A DNA stretch of 64,000 nt from Isoetes taiwanensis. Lineage: Eukaryota; Streptophyta; Lycopodiopsida; Isoetales; Isoetaceae. The position numbers and the translations under genes are program-made. Each line of letters starts with the position of its first letter. Positions within the stretch are counted from its first letter, which is position 1. Below are positions 11,734-24,689 of the stretch, in pieces. The notes under the pieces were generated by a model that ran no database searches, was not told where the DNA came from, and worked only from the letters and a program-made list of their open reading frames with translations. The stretch is from the NCBI GenBank assembly GCA_021234155.1, contig JAJEKV010000020.1, forward strand, positions 9,155,337-9,219,336. Direction: 5' to 3'.

Positions 11734-12619
11734 TTGGGAAGGGGGGTAGAGACCTTAAAGCCTAGTAGATGATGCTCCTAGCTAGCCTCTTTAGTGCACT
11801 GTAAATTCGGCCTGTGTACAAGAGCCACACCTGGTTCTGGGTGAAGGGGCCGACCGCTCATAAGGAGGTTCATGTCCCGACTCATGAGAACGATCCCTCC
11901 GGTGTGTAAAGCCTACGGGGATCCCCTCAGGGACTAGGTATAATGGCTTGCCCTTTGCGTGTGGGCAAGGCATGGGCTCGGCACCCCGGGAGTGATGCGT
12001 CACTCTCCATTGGGTTAAAGTCGAATAAGGGCGCGGCCCTCTAGTCACCTTGAGACAAAGATGTAGATATCCGGAGGGAGTGATCCCTACCGCCCCATCG
12101 GAATCGAGGAGATGCAACCTAGGAATAGCCCTTTTGGCTATGCATCCCATGAGGCTATAGTCGTCCCCAACACTTTTCAACCTACTCGCAAAGTGTGTGC
12201 ACAGTGGGGGGCGATGGAGTGGACTACCCTTAGCCATGCTCTTATGCCCGATAAAATCCATTGCCATGAATTCTCGCCTCAAATGACCTCTCGAGACCTA
12301 AGCCGGTCGATGCGTCCCCTTGAGTCTGAGCCTTGGGTAAGATTCCCCATGTGATGTACTGATCTTTGTCTATGCAGATATGTGATGTGCCATCCTTCGA
12401 GGTGGTATGTGATATTGATGTTGTATACTGACATGTATGTTTACGCTTTCGCAGCTAGGTCGGCCCCTCGAGGAGACAGGCAAATGACCCTTCATTCTTC
12501 CCAATCGAACTCATCAAGGTTGCGTTGATAATGGAGGGCCCCCGGGACGCTGTGGAGCTGGTATGGGGATGAACTCCGCTTGTATACGAATGCACCGTAT
12601 ATGAGTAGGGACGCCACAG

Positions 12620-12631
12620 TGGTATTAGAGC
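12620..12631 (+). other. Retrotransposon primer binding site (initiator-Met tRNA)
   Basis: TGGTATTAGAGC follows the LTR end after one base. It matches the plant retrotransposon PBS TGGTATCAGAGC with one change and is complementary to the 3' end of initiator-Met tRNA. It fixes the end and direction of LTR1. Confidence 0.85.
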
Positions 12632-12835
12632 AATGTTCTTGGAGACCAAGAGCAAAGCACTGGCCATGCTCCCAGTAGTACTAACTTTGTAGGATTTCCA
12701 AACCTCGAAAAAGTGGGAAAATATTTTCCCATTTTTGTAGTATATGCTAAGCTAGTAACAGTTAGAAGAATTGAAGAACCAAGAAAACTAAAAAGTTGAA
12801 TAAATTTTGACCTAAAGTAGCAAAGGTTTTCACAA

Positions 12836-14095
12836 AATGCCCGTGCCAAAAACCAAATGAAGGTCTCATTTTGCCTCCCAAATAATGTCACCGTGAGACA
12901 TGGGCCATAATCACCTTGAAACCTAACGAATTTTAACGAGCTAATATGCTAGATCGAAGTTTTAAGGTAAGAATTAGTTAGATTAGTTAGATTAGTTAGA
13001 ATTCCAAGAGTAACTTAGAATTTGACCTAAAATTGCCCAAACTATAAATAGACCTAGACCCTCCCCTCATTTGTAGACTTCATGTTTAGAAATTTGCTTC
13101 ACTTGATTTCGAACGATTTTAGGCGCTCTACTCATTTTCGACATGGCACGCGACCAAACGCAATTTTGACTCGACAAGTGAGAAATTGATTGAGGCCAAG
13201 GAGGCTCAAGAAAACAAGAACGAAGGGCAAAGGAATTAGCTAGAGGAGCCTAAGCGAAAGATCTTAGAAGACCACGAACGCCAAGGTAGTCATCAAGGAA
13301 CGGCCAAACCACCCAGCCAAACTCCTCCGAGATTCGACGAGGACTTCAACCCAAACCTTAGGTAGGGAGTTCCTCCAAGCCAATTAGAAGGGGACCGCCA
13401 GCCTGGAGTTAGGATCCCTGTGGATCAATGGAAGTACCGAGGAAGAGGACATTGATCTCCAAACGCATGTTCAATGGATGAAGAGATCCAAGAAGTGTAC
13501 GAAGGCCATAGAGGCGAGATATACAAGAAGAGGAGAGGGCGAACGAGAGCGGAGGCCAAGGTTCAAGAAGCGCCAAAGCGTAAGCCGGTCCAACATTTTG
13601 AAGACTCAACAACCGCACTGCATTACGCCAAGAGGGTGACCTTAATGAAGAAAGACATGCACCTCGCCACCACATTAAAGGAGAACAAAGTGTTTAATAC
13701 AAAGTGTTTAAGTTATATGTGCATAATTGATGTTATTTAGGTCGAATTAGCAACAATTGCCCTTTGTTTTAGTAAATTTGGACATTTGTAGTCCAAATAG
13801 TGCCCGATGTCTCACGGCGTATGCCAAAGCCAAAACCGTATTTTGGTTTTGCCTCCCAACAAGACAATCGCGGAGACCTTCATACCTAAACTAGTCCTAA
13901 ACTAGTCCTAAACATCTCCAAATCGATCAAGTAAGGGGTCAATCTTGCATATCTTGGCGAGATTATCATGTTTTGATCCTTAATTCACCTTGTTTAGATA
14001 AGTTTTTACCAAATTGGGCCAAATGTCTCACACGTGCTCCCGCACCAAAACCAAATTTTGGTTTTGCCTCCCAACGCATACCATGAGACATCCAA
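12836..14095 (+). repeat. Three copies of a GTCTCAC...TTTTGCCTCCCAA repeat with hairpin
   Basis: Copies lie at about 12836-12905, 13803-13875 and 14022-14095. Each pairs a GTCTCAC or GTGAGACAT word with TTTTGCCTCCCAA. The third contains a 10-bp hairpin (CAAAACCAAA, T, TTTGGTTTTG); the second has a related shorter stem (CAAAACC...GGTTTTG); the first has lost it. It lies in the untranslated or gag-proximal part of the retrotransposon. Confidence 0.6.
12973..12999. repeat. 9-bp tandem repeat, three copies
   Basis: Three perfect units of ATTAGTTAG. Confidence 0.85.
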
Positions 14096-17000
14096 ACTTT
14101 GAACCTCCATAACTTGAGCTACAGAGCTCCAAATCGCCTGAAATTTGTTGCAATAGGACCGTTAGATAGTCTAGAATCCATTTATGACCTGAAATTAGAC
14201 TAGAAATGTCAAACCCCAGCTCCAAATGACCAAAATTACTCAAACCCTTGAATTGTTTTTCCAAACTGTGGTTTGTTTGTAAATAGAAGCATACCCCATT
14301 AGTACCTTGCAAGTACTGCTCTCGGCTCGAAGCTGATGCCTTACTCCTAGATAGAAGTGCTCAAGAACACCCCTTTATTATAGTCATCTAGACCTCAGCA
14401 TAGCAACCCAAGTTCAACTGTTCGTACATCACCTCTGCTCATGCCAAAGGCATAAACCTTGACCTAATTCTGTGTCCTTCTAATAGAGTTTGACTTATAT
14501 AGCCGACACATTGACACTCCCTATTGCCAGGATACCTAGAAAGGAGCTAGAGTCTAGAGTCACTTCCCAAGTCACTCCATGTGTAGAGATTGGACCCCCA
14601 AAAAAAAAAAAACCAACTTTTCTAGGACCTTAGAGTATGCCTCAAACATCATGAAGGCTTTGCAAAACAAACCTCATTTCATGCCATACCACACGTCCTA
14701 ATGTCCATAGACTTGTAGATTATAGATATGTCTCTTAAGAATGTCGCCGAGCCATCTTGCTTGCTTATAGAGCCAAGAATGTTGTAGGGGAGCCCTTCAA
14801 GTAGACCCTTAGACTCTAGAATATACGAGCGTTGCTTTCGAAGTACAGGGCCAGAGCCACAGAAGAGCTAGAGGCGCAACTTCTTGAAGACATCGAGGAC
14901 CCAGCCGATCTACAAACAGATAAGGAGAGGAGACCGAAAAGACAGACCCAAGAGAGGGAAGCACAACGACAAATACCTCAACCGACAAACGAATAGAACA
15001 GGACACCACCGGCCTATCATCAATCTTCATCAAATGGGAAGAATATTTGGTAACCAACGGCATCAAGAATCTTCTAGATGGCAACCTCCCGGCTACCACG
15101 TCCACGAGCTCACATCAGAAAGAGGATCTCGACGCCTTCACCAACTCGACGCACATGAGTTTCAAATGGAAGAACGCAAGGCAGCAAAATACAAAAAGTG
15201 AAGATGTTAGACATCGCGTCCGCTGCTAGCATCACGAAGCTAGCCGGCCGGGGCATAATCTTCCATCGAGGAGAGAAGTCATGGCTAATAATGTGAGCAT
15301 ATATAGAAACCATAGGGAAGACCACCACCTACCTTGCAGCCCGCCAGCTCAAAGCTTAATGTCATGCAACGCCAACAAAAGAAGCAACCAAGCTAGGCAA
15401 CCACAAAGCACCTAAGGCTGACCAGGACGAGTTTCCAGCCCCCTTGCACCAGCAGGAGAACTTTTATTGGTTCCAAAAAGTAGGAGACCATGAGGGGAGG
15501 AGATGCATATCGTGGAAGGAACATCTCCAACTTGAAGGCCTATATCAGCATTAGAGGCAAGATCAAGGAGGAGAATATTGTGCTCGAACAAGAATTCGAC
15601 CCGTAAACACCTAGAAACCAAAGGAAGGACGACTTTACTACGCCACCAAGGAGTGCGAGGACTCGAATGGCTAGGACCCAAAGGATCGGAGGAGACGACC
15701 TAGCCAAATAGGTACAAATCACGCAAAGGCTTACTAGAAGAAGCTATGGTAGGTGCAATGGAGATGACCACACTTCCGCACACAATAGAGGCACCCTGAA
15801 TGAAGCAAAGCCCAAGCAAATGTGAGTCACACTTTCGAATTCAACCCGCGAAGGAATGACAATGCTTGCCTACCGCACCATGATCTCGAGCTTCAAGACA
15901 TTCAAGAATGCCCAACCGCAAATGTAGCCAGGTGATCCTACTCAAGCGATCAACGGCACCGACATCGGCAACCTTGCAACGATCAATCGCATGTAGGGAC
16001 GCTTGAGCGGTCACCGCATTCCTCACGACGGACATACACATTAAGGAGGAGCCAAGGGATCACATTGACAACACTCTTTCAGAATCGGGGTGACGAGCTC
16101 GGATCGACATGAAGATCAACAATAGTACCAAAGATCTCAAGGAATCCCTGAGTCAACCAAAACGGAATATACAAAGAAACCAAGAATCAAACGCGATAGG
16201 AGGAGGGGAAACCCTAAAGGAGTATAAACATTTAAGTAGATTTTCGTGAGTTGCTTTGGGAAAGTGGATGAATTAAAATCCCAATGTAAATGCGATATGT
16301 CTATTGTATATCTCGGTGTTCACATATAGTGGAGAAACATGAGTTTAGAGTCATGTTTTACGGATTTAGGCCAGATCAAGAAGCTCCTTCACTTCTCGAC
16401 TACCAAATGAGGAAGCAAGGAAGCACAACTATAGCCCAAGATCAAAATGGAAGAGCAAGTACGAGGGAGAAACGCCGAGCCCATGCAAACCTTCGACTCC
16501 AAACACTTCGATAAGTGCCCCTCAAGTAGAAGACCGCCATTCCACCCAATGTCAGAATAAGAGACAACAACGGTCATGTCAAGATCATCACGACCAGACA
16601 TCGCCGTGGTGCAACACTACCTCTTGTGGCAGCGGCAACACTTGACGAACTTATGACACGAGTGGCCTCAACAATAGAAGGAGGAACGACCCGACATCAA
16701 CGAGCCAACTAAGAAGGCAACATCTCGACAACCATAATTCCACCTTGTGGTAATATAGGGTGATGCGCTATGACACGCGTATTAGATGGAGATGCACTTA
16801 CGAAAGGCACCGCGACGAGGAGATATGCCTTCAACAACTAGGTGATGGCTTCGGCCGTCCTCCTACCAGAATTAGAAGAGAAGAAGCCGATCGTATTCGC
16901 ATGTGTGGAACATCAAATGCCCAAGGTAGAAGCATTCGACACCTTAACGACAAGGATAGCAACCAAGCACCTTCGCAAAAAAGAGAGTTCAAGATAATAG

Positions 17001-19192
17001 CCGTGCTATTCAACCACAAAAGTATATCTAAGGCAAGTACTTCTTCAACTCAAGGGTCAAGTTCGCAGATATAAGGATCCATCATCCCGACAACATAGCC
17101 GCCAGGAGGAGAGCCATGATGCTTTACATTGCTAGAGATACCGATGCATAGAGGGACAAAGGTCGAACCGAAAGTCGGTGAGGTGCTAGCAACCGACTTC
17201 TTCCACGAAGCTCCCTAGAGGCAACATGAGGATCAAAACCGACGAGCACAATCAAAGTCACCTAAGGTACCTCAAGACAAGAAGACTGATAGCATTGTGG
17301 AACGTGACAACGCCCGCCATGTCAAACAAGGAAGATTGGAGGGATCAAACAAATAAGATTGAGGCTCGATGGAGAAGTTTGAACAAGGATGGACGATCCA
17401 AAGACATTGCCAAGAGTAGGTGTGCAACTCAAGGGAGGCACAAGGGGAACCTAATAGCTCTAGTAGTGAATTATAATTATGTAAGCTATATGCTTTGTCA
17501 TATATAGTTCCCTTTAGTCATTCCTTCCCTCCCATAGCCATAGCAATGATCAAACATCCGGAAGAGATGTCGCAAGTTTGCAGGTATGTGAAGCAAATAA
17601 CATCCATCAACACCAATGACATCGCCAACACAATAACAACTAAGGGAGAGGCAATAATGAGACCCGATGGAGCTCTAGTAGAAACAATATGTTTTGCATG
17701 TATAGTTCTCTTATTCGCCTTTAGCGCCAAGATAAAGGAAGAGATGCCGGCAAGATGAAAGAAGCAATCAACATCCTCAACACTCTTCCGGCAACACGAA
17801 AAGCTGAGGATGGAAGACATCAAGGAGACCAACTACAATATCATCAAAGCCCAAAGAATAAAGAGTTCAAGATGAAAGATCAACCCACCTACATCAAGGA
17901 AGAGCCACCCACGCCATCAAAGGAGATCCACCGATATCGAAGTATCGGCGACTTTCGAAGAACGCTACCTTGCTACTTCAAGCAAAGTAACGAAAGTGGA
18001 TGAGCTTCTAGCAAGCTCAAGGATCTAAGGCCATGGGGCCTAGTAGGTTAATATATATGGATGGTAACATCCATATTGGGATTAGAAGGCATTTTAGATA
18101 TAGTCTCGCTGAAAAGGGATTGCCCCAATATTGAGCTAAGAGTCAAGGATTGGGAAGGAAATGCATAGGAGTAACTAAAATTATACACGCATTGTTAAAT
18201 GCACATCCAACATATTGAAACCACTTGGTGAGATTGATCTCCTCGCTAAGAAGGAATCATTACTAGGATAATGGTTGACCATGTATAAATCTAGTACCTC
18301 CAAAAGAATAATCCAACCGAAAGAAAAGAAGTAATCTAACAAGTCCGGCCAACTTGTTACGATGACATCAATTTGATTGGTAGGTATATTCCAAGAGTTT
18401 AAATAACTAAGAAAGGGGGAATCTCTAGAATACAAAAGAATAATACATGTAAGGTACATCTAAAATAAGAATTATAGTAATCAAATAATCTTTTGAGACA
18501 AAAGGAATTTTCGTCATGACAAAACCTTGTGGTTTAGAACCGCTCTAACTAAGTAGGTAACCCATAACTATATTGAAATAAATGATAACATAATATGTGC
18601 ATCCATCTTAGATGGTTATATATGTTAGCTAAGGCTAGTAAATTAATGCGCTAAGTAAGAAGCGTATCTACTTATTTAAAATGTTTCTTGGGGTTTTGGC
18701 TGATGCCGGTGTGCCCTTTCCGGCTCCCAAAACTCACGCTTTTTCCGGCAAAAACGCGTTTTCCGGCAATATTCCTATTTTTCGGGTAACTCCCCTTTCC
18801 TCCATCCACCTCTATTCAATGCTCATTACGACCCGCCAGAGGGAAATTGTATAGCAGGGATTTGAATTGGCCGCTGCTTCATTCCGATCGCCATAGCCAA
18901 CTCCGGCATTGTTACCACGCGCTTTTCCTATTCTACACAATTTATGTGGCGGCCCTACCGCCATAACCGAGCTCAGGCAAGGATGCTACTTCATCCTTTT
19001 TTTTTTTCGTAGTGTTGTCGCGTTTCCTTATAACGTGGCGGTGGATGCTTACAGAGGTCCTTCCCCGTTATACTCTTCTGCAAGTCTCAGGATTGTGGCA
19101 ATGGATTGAATGCCTGGCCTTTTGCAACAATTTTCTGCACCGGATTGGAAATTTCTAGAGTACCTGCAGGGAAATGCAAACTGAGGTATTCA

Positions 19193-19234
19193 TATTTCGT
19201 GTTGAAGTATTCATATTTCGTGTTGAAGTAGCTA
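19193..19234. repeat. 21-bp direct repeat inside H1
   Basis: Two tandem copies of GTATTCATATTTCGTGTTGA plus one base. Confidence 0.85.
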
Positions 19235-22200
19235 AGAGCTGGTGCAGGGGGGATCTTTGGCTTCAAAACTGGCATTGTTCCGTTACACCATGCAGGTTTT
19301 GTCAAGGTTCTAACTGGTTATATGGGGCTTTCCAGTCCGTTGAGGCCATGCAAAAGCAAGGTACGCCATCTTCTGCCTGATTTCCTTATTATTGAGTGCA
19401 GGAGAGCATGAAATGGCAAAAAAACTTAGAATGCAAAGGAGGCGGTGCAGGGTGCAAAGTGTTTGCCTGGAGCTTGGAGACAGTGCAGGGTGCAGTCTGT
19501 GAATCAGTTGAGGGATAGCATCAGAGGTGTGCTTTGCAGCCTTGAACCACTGGGTGCAGGTAGATTCTCCTTATATTTTATTTGTTGTCATGCATTAAAG
19601 TTACTTTTTTTCTTATCAAACATGCAAATCTATTTGCAGGGGACAAACGTGGGCAGAAGAGTGGAGCTCTGTATCTGGACGAGACCAAAAATCGGCTGGA
19701 ATAGGTTGAGTTTCGATTTGCCAGGTTGAGTTTCGTTTGAGTTTCTAAGTTCTCTAAATCTTTTAAGGTTGTTTTGAGTTTTGAAGATCTTGAGCAGTAT
19801 CAAACTGCCCCAAATCCGTCAGCCCAAGCACTTCTTGCAAAGTGAATCGCCTGCCTCCTTATCTCCTGCTGCACTGCAAGTTTATACGGTCTGGTCTTTT
19901 TTGGTATCTGGCCTTTGGCCATTTATGGTAAATACTACATATCCAACAGACTTTCGATTTGTTGCATCCAATTTGGTTCGTGTTCGCCGTAGCTGCATTC
20001 GCTAAAAGCTCATGATTTTATTACCTACCACATCTGGAAACTTTAGAGAAGCCGTACCTGCAAATGCATTCTATGAGCAGATTTTTAGAGAAGCCAGATC
20101 TGCAACAACCATATATTTTGTAAGCTTGATATCACAGCGGCCATGCAATTCTATTACATGGCTTCTTGGACTGCAAATGAATCCACAAATAGTTTTCTTC
20201 ATCAGCAAGACACCCCAATGTTTATAGCTTTCCATGAATTCTAGAGTATTATATTATTGTTCTACGAATGGGCTGATGTGAGATGCAGCAAGATGTGTAT
20301 CAACATACAAAACTTTTGGAGTTATTGCTTCAGGTACATGAACTCTTATAATTGTGTAGTTTCTAATTAGCAGCTGCCATTGAGTACTCATGCAGTCTTA
20401 TTAATCTCAAGGTGTATTTCTGTCTTTGCCTCAGGATGCCACAACACATGCCACTGGATCCATAAAGCTGCAAAAATCAAGTGTTGTAACCGCATTTTTG
20501 TGTTCAAGTATATAATCATTTATATGTTTTCACTGTGTTGTGCATTTTTTGCTTTATGATTCTTGCTTGGTCTTTGACGTTTCTTGCTTTCTTTGTATCT
20601 GCGACTTTGTATTCTCTCAGATCCGACCTCTTCTCCGCAAAATGCTTTCTTGAACGGTTGCTATTCTTAAACGAAGGCCCTTGGGAGCGCAAGCATGAAT
20701 CTGGAAGTTTTGGTTTTCTGCTCTTCTTGGAATCGGCAGCAAGGAGGTGATTCCTTAATCCACGGAAGAGTTGTCACACTTAGGGTTAATGTTTGTTGTA
20801 AATGTTTACTCAAACATATGATTGATTCCTCAACGGCAGAGCTGTCATGCTTAGGGTTGCAACTTAGTTTGATTTTTGACCAAGGGTTTGAGGATTCTTG
20901 CTTGATTGGTAGCTATGAAGGAGGATCCCCTGAAGGTTTTTCACTATGTAATCGCATTTATGATGCTGGCTCCCGAATCATGGTTATGCTTCTATTATGA
21001 GATAAGAGGGCACTTCTTGCTTTATTAACAGGAAAGATCTATGGGCTTTCTATGAATGCCAACTTGCAATGTTACGTTGATAGATGGAAGCTTATGTGTA
21101 CTGCATCATCTTAAAGTAGATTTGCAGATGTTCCAGGATAGAAACAAATTGGAACCCAACTGAAACAATTCAATGTAAGCACATTGATTTTTGCAGATCT
21201 ATCTAGGTTGTTGTGGGTTTAAATAAAACTTACGTGAATAGTACTTCCTAATCTGCATTTGAAGAGCTTTTGCAGCAGCTTACTACCACTGATAACGGAT
21301 CATATTATGTCAGAAATGAATATCATATGGATAAAGAACTCTGTATATATCATGATAGATTTGATTATCACAACGGATTTAGGCTTCCGTTTGCTCAATT
21401 TTGGGATAAATATGCTGCCAGCCGTGAACCGGATGTAGGTTCATTATCAATTCCTGCATATTGGGTGTGTTAGAGCAGAAAGCCATATCTGTGATCTTGA
21501 AAATTATTCAAAGTTACGTTGTATTTCAATCTATGGTTGCTACAGCTCCTCTAATAGTGGTCTCCGAAATGGTAAGCAAAAGAAGCTAACTTTATGTCTT
21601 AGTTGCATTAAAATTCAGAGTTTTACGAATGGCTTTTGTTGCATCTATTTTATGGCTAGAACCTAGCTAAGTCCTAATATGCGATCTTGATGAGTCAGCG
21701 AAGCAAGACAACGAGCTAAAATCAAATTTTTAAAGAACTGGGTCTGTTGGTTTGATATGTTATTTGTGCATATCTTCTCTAACAATGCTGCATGGTTATT
21801 GCTCTCTGATTATAGTCTAGATGAAAATGTAAGCTTAGATTTATAATATTCATTTCTATATAACTGAACGTTTTTTGCAGCGTTTTCTCTGATTTTTTTT
21901 TCTTCTACAATACCAGGTAATGTGTTGACTATCGCAGGTATATTGTAGGATATAATTTGTCAAGTTTGTTATTGGGATTGTGAAGTTTGTGTTCACATTT
22001 CTTCACGAATTTATAATTTATGGCAAAAGCTGGACGAATTCATCTGCACTTTTGCTTCCATTCTAACACCCTCTGTTACAATGCATGAAGAATATGTGTC
22101 ATCGTTTGGTTCTGAACTAAGGATATGGATGTCATAATGGATCATTGGATTATCTTCTATACCTTTGCATGCTGATGTAGCCTTAAGCCCCGTTTAGAAA

Positions 22201-23341
22201 AATGAACTCAATACATCTTCTTTGATTCATAAATTCAGGTTTAAGCTCAAGAATAGGGCAAGGATTAACCAGTAGTTATCTAAATGTTTTTCTCCTCGAG
22301 GTACTTCTCTTAGAATCAATGATGTTCGTAAATTTTTTTTTTTTCCTCTGGACCATGTAATTTTCCTGGTCATAGGCAAAGCATTTTTGTATCAAAAATG
22401 TTTATTCTGTTCATGCCCAAATCAGTTCAAGCCTAAAGCATAATAACTAACCTTTAGAATCTTTTATTCTATGTCAAGGCTCTGGAGGGTATCAAACAAG
22501 CATTTGTGAGCTACATAATTTTCTTTGCCTTTTCTTTCTCTTTTACATATGTACAACGCATGTCTCATGGTTAATACCGTTCATATTTAAATTTGAGGCA
22601 GGAAAAATAAGGTGTTGCACATTGCAAAATTTGAGGGTAAGGGCGTTGTCTTGCCCATTTTTTACTTGGACCTTTTGCAAGAACATTTTATATGGCATAA
22701 ATACGTTCAAATATCAATACCTCTTATTTTAACTATATAGAATGCCATTGTAGGAAAATATATCAAGGTAGTGTAAAGGTAACCACTCTATTCCATGGTC
22801 AAAAGCATGTAGACTTGAGAATATTATGCTTCTGCCCAAAGTTATAATTGCTTATTACAATGTAAGTTCCTTCATTAGTTTATATTGTTGTTGTAGCTAC
22901 AAACAAAGTTCTACTATAGAATAGAGGTGCCAAGCATATATGCTCGAGAACATTAGGCACATGCGTGCTACTTCTAATCTTAAGGATTGTGCAATGGCAC
23001 TCACCTCATTATACGTGCATTGGGCATATTACATATTAGTGGAAAAAATGTTGGGCATTTTGTTTTATATTTTCAGCATTCCTTTGGTGCCTAACAATGT
23101 AGAATCATATTTTGGTTTGGGCAAATCACTTAAATTGTGAATGACAATTAACAAGAGGAATCTATCTAACCCAATTTTTTTTTTTTTTTTGAGGCAATGG
23201 GCAATTCACATTGAAACTTAACAATGCAACAACAATACTCATTGACTATCCTTCAAAATGCTTTGGCACTTATAAATCTATTTATTTCAAATGCGGTCGG
23301 TGAATTTTATAATCATACAAAATAGCATATTCAGGTAGTCG

Positions 23342-23505
23342 ATCCTTATGTCAAATGACCATAGCAACTCAATGATGCTCCTACATGCGGCAATGCCACC
23401 GCAATTGTTGTTGCTTCTTCCATCCTTATGTTAAATGACAATAGCAACTCAACTCATGCTCCTATATGCGGCAATGCCACCGCAATTGATGTTGCTTCTT
23501 CAGGA
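23342..23505 (+). repeat. 82-bp tandem duplication before the helicase fragment
   Basis: Two adjacent copies start at ATCCTTATGTCAAATGACC and ATCCTTATGTTAAATGACA, each containing GCGGCAATGCCACCGCAATT. The pair also occurs in copy B at about 31062-31226. Confidence 0.8.
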
Positions 23506-23718
23506 AATGCTTCCACTTTATTGGACGGCAGACGCACTGCACATCCAATATCGATATACCGATATACATTCAAGGTTCAAGATATCGATACGTCGACTTG
23601 CAATATTCCAACACTGCATAGAACACTCAATGACGTGATGTTGTGTGACAAATTATTTGGGGAACTCATAATTGTTTCGGGAGGAGATTGTGGACAGGTT
23701 CCACCTGTGGTTCCATGA
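23424..23718 (+). pseudogene. Helitron helicase fragment
   Basis: The frame reads ...LDGRRTAHP...LHRTLNDVML...FGELIIVSGGDCGQVPPVVP. This corresponds to the Walker B and following region of the Pif1-like helicase of Helitron RepHel proteins (typically FGGK.VV.GGDFRQ.LPV). Phe and Arg of GGDFRQ have become Cys and Gly, and the usual WDEAP box is gone. The rest of the protein is absent, so this is a relic. The zinc finger and Rep domains were not seen. Confidence 0.75.
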
Positions 23719-23928
23719 GGATTGTTTGTAAACCATTCCTTATAAAGCATTGTTTTCTCTATCGAAATCCATAAACCCAATGTTAATACATTTGATTGAT
23801 GATACTATTGCTACATGATTTCAATAACAAAAATAATTACAAAAGCAAATATTGTTCTTCCTTGAATATCAACATGTGCTGTTGATGAAAGTTAAAGGCC
23901 AAGTAAAAACAGATGCGCCGCGACATTA

Positions 23929-23958
23929 GCCCGGCAACGCCGGGCACACGCTTACTAG
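23929..23958 (+). other. Helitron 3' terminus of H1
   Basis: 7-bp stem GCCCGGC/GCCGGGC with AAC loop, nine bases, CTAG. In rolling-circle transposition this hairpin acts as the replication terminator. Confidence 0.88.
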
Positions 23959-24616
23959 TCTACTTACTTAAATTGTGTTGGAGGGGGTGTGTCCTCCTTT
24001 TTCCGGCCGCCTGTGTACATCAGAATCCGGCCAAAAAGCGAAATTTTGTCATCAGAAATTTTAAAATCCGGCGAGAGAGTAACTTTTGGGACAAACGTTG
24101 GTTTTTAGGGCTTCAGCCGTTTCAGCAATTATTTTGGACGGTGCTGTAACGTTAGGCCTGGATCAAAGGTAAAATGCAGAGGCGACTGGGTAGACGAGAG
24201 CCTAAATTCAGCACTCCTTTTACAAGGATTAAAGACATCGACGGCCATGGCTAAAAATTAGAAAATTTGAGAAGCATCTTGACACTGGTCTGCAAGGGAA
24301 CCAAAAATCCACCGCAGCACAGATGCAAAGGAAAAAGCTGGGGCCTGTTGCAAATCCATTGATCAATACCGGTGCAAGAAAAGGGTAACGCATAGAAGGC
24401 CGCTGTTACCAAGATATTGCTCCAACTTTCCATTGTTTCTGTGCAGATACAGGGGCAAATCGCAGCAGGTTCCTTTCTGTTTTGCCGCATCTTTTTTTCA
24501 TGTTTTTGCATCTTTCTCTTGAAGTCTTATTCTGTTTTCCAGTTCTTTTTTTCGTTCTTCAGCTTATTCTAAATCTTTTCATTCGGTTTTGCAGCTATGG
24601 TTATGGTTTTGCAGCT

Positions 24617-24689
24617 ATGGAAGAGGCTATAGAGCGAACTTCTCTTCCACTGCTGCTTTGTTTCAACAGCAAGAAAGGGAGGAAGTAAG
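24617..24689 (+). other. Exon-like segment inside H2, possibly captured
   Basis: Two adjacent repeats of TTTTGCAGCTATGG precede an ATG that opens MEEAIERTSLPLLLCFNSKKG. A GTAAGT donor follows and an acceptor (TTTTCCTTTTGCAG) lies at about 24824. I do not recognise the protein. The same segment is at 32334-32406 in copy B. Gene capture by Helitrons is known in plants, but here it is inference. Confidence 0.35.

Larger units (their letters stand above)
7368..12618 (+). mobile_element. 5' LTR of an LTR retrotransposon, split by a LINE and a CACTA element (LTR1)
   Basis: It starts TGTGACGTTCCAGCA at 7368 and ends GGGACGCCACA at 12618, the usual TG...CA ends with imperfect terminal inverted symmetry (TGTGACGTTCC against TGTGGCGTCCC). 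A primer binding site follows one base later. Without the two insertions it is about 1.6 kb. It aligns along its length with 37900-39581; shared blocks include the one around CCCACATGCCTAAAGGGGAT (10520 and 38247) and GGTAGAGACCTTAAAG (11744). A TATA-like box (CTATATAG, 10566) lies before the probable transcription start. TSD comparison with the far end fails (GCTAC before, GATCT after 39581). Confidence 0.8.
12632..18666 (+). mobile_element. Degenerate 5' interior of the LTR retrotransposon
   Basis: The stretch between the PBS and the first Helitron contains no intact gag or pol. Short plus-strand coding-like pieces occur, for example a basic, charged stretch at 13474-13740 and another at 14884-15201, but no protease, integrase or reverse transcriptase motif could be read. 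Long parts (15200-17500) are unusually poor in T on the plus strand. It may be a decayed gag region or a large non-coding derivative element. The assignment rests mainly on its position between the PBS and the polypurine tract at 37887. Confidence 0.5.
18667..23958 (+). mobile_element. Helitron H1
   Basis: The 5' end is TCTACTTATTTAAAATG preceded by A. The 3' end has a hairpin GCCCGGCAACGCCGGGC (23929-23945), nine bases, then CTAG (23955-23958) followed by T. Helitrons insert between A and T, start with TC, and end with a GC hairpin about 10 bases before CTRR, so all four signs agree. A broken helicase fragment lies 240 bases before the 3' end, the usual place. The rest (about 5 kb) is AT-rich with short ORFs and splice-like signals and may include captured host sequence. 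The part from 19302 onward is repeated at 27041-31679. Confidence 0.88.

Noticed and set aside
11791-12282. 163-codon minus-strand open frame
   Set aside because: It lies in LTR1 opposite the transcribed strand, and the same region of LTR2 does not keep it open.
16290-17760. Several open frames in the retrotransposon interior
   Set aside because: No gag, protease, integrase or reverse transcriptase motif can be read, and the frames overlap on both strands.
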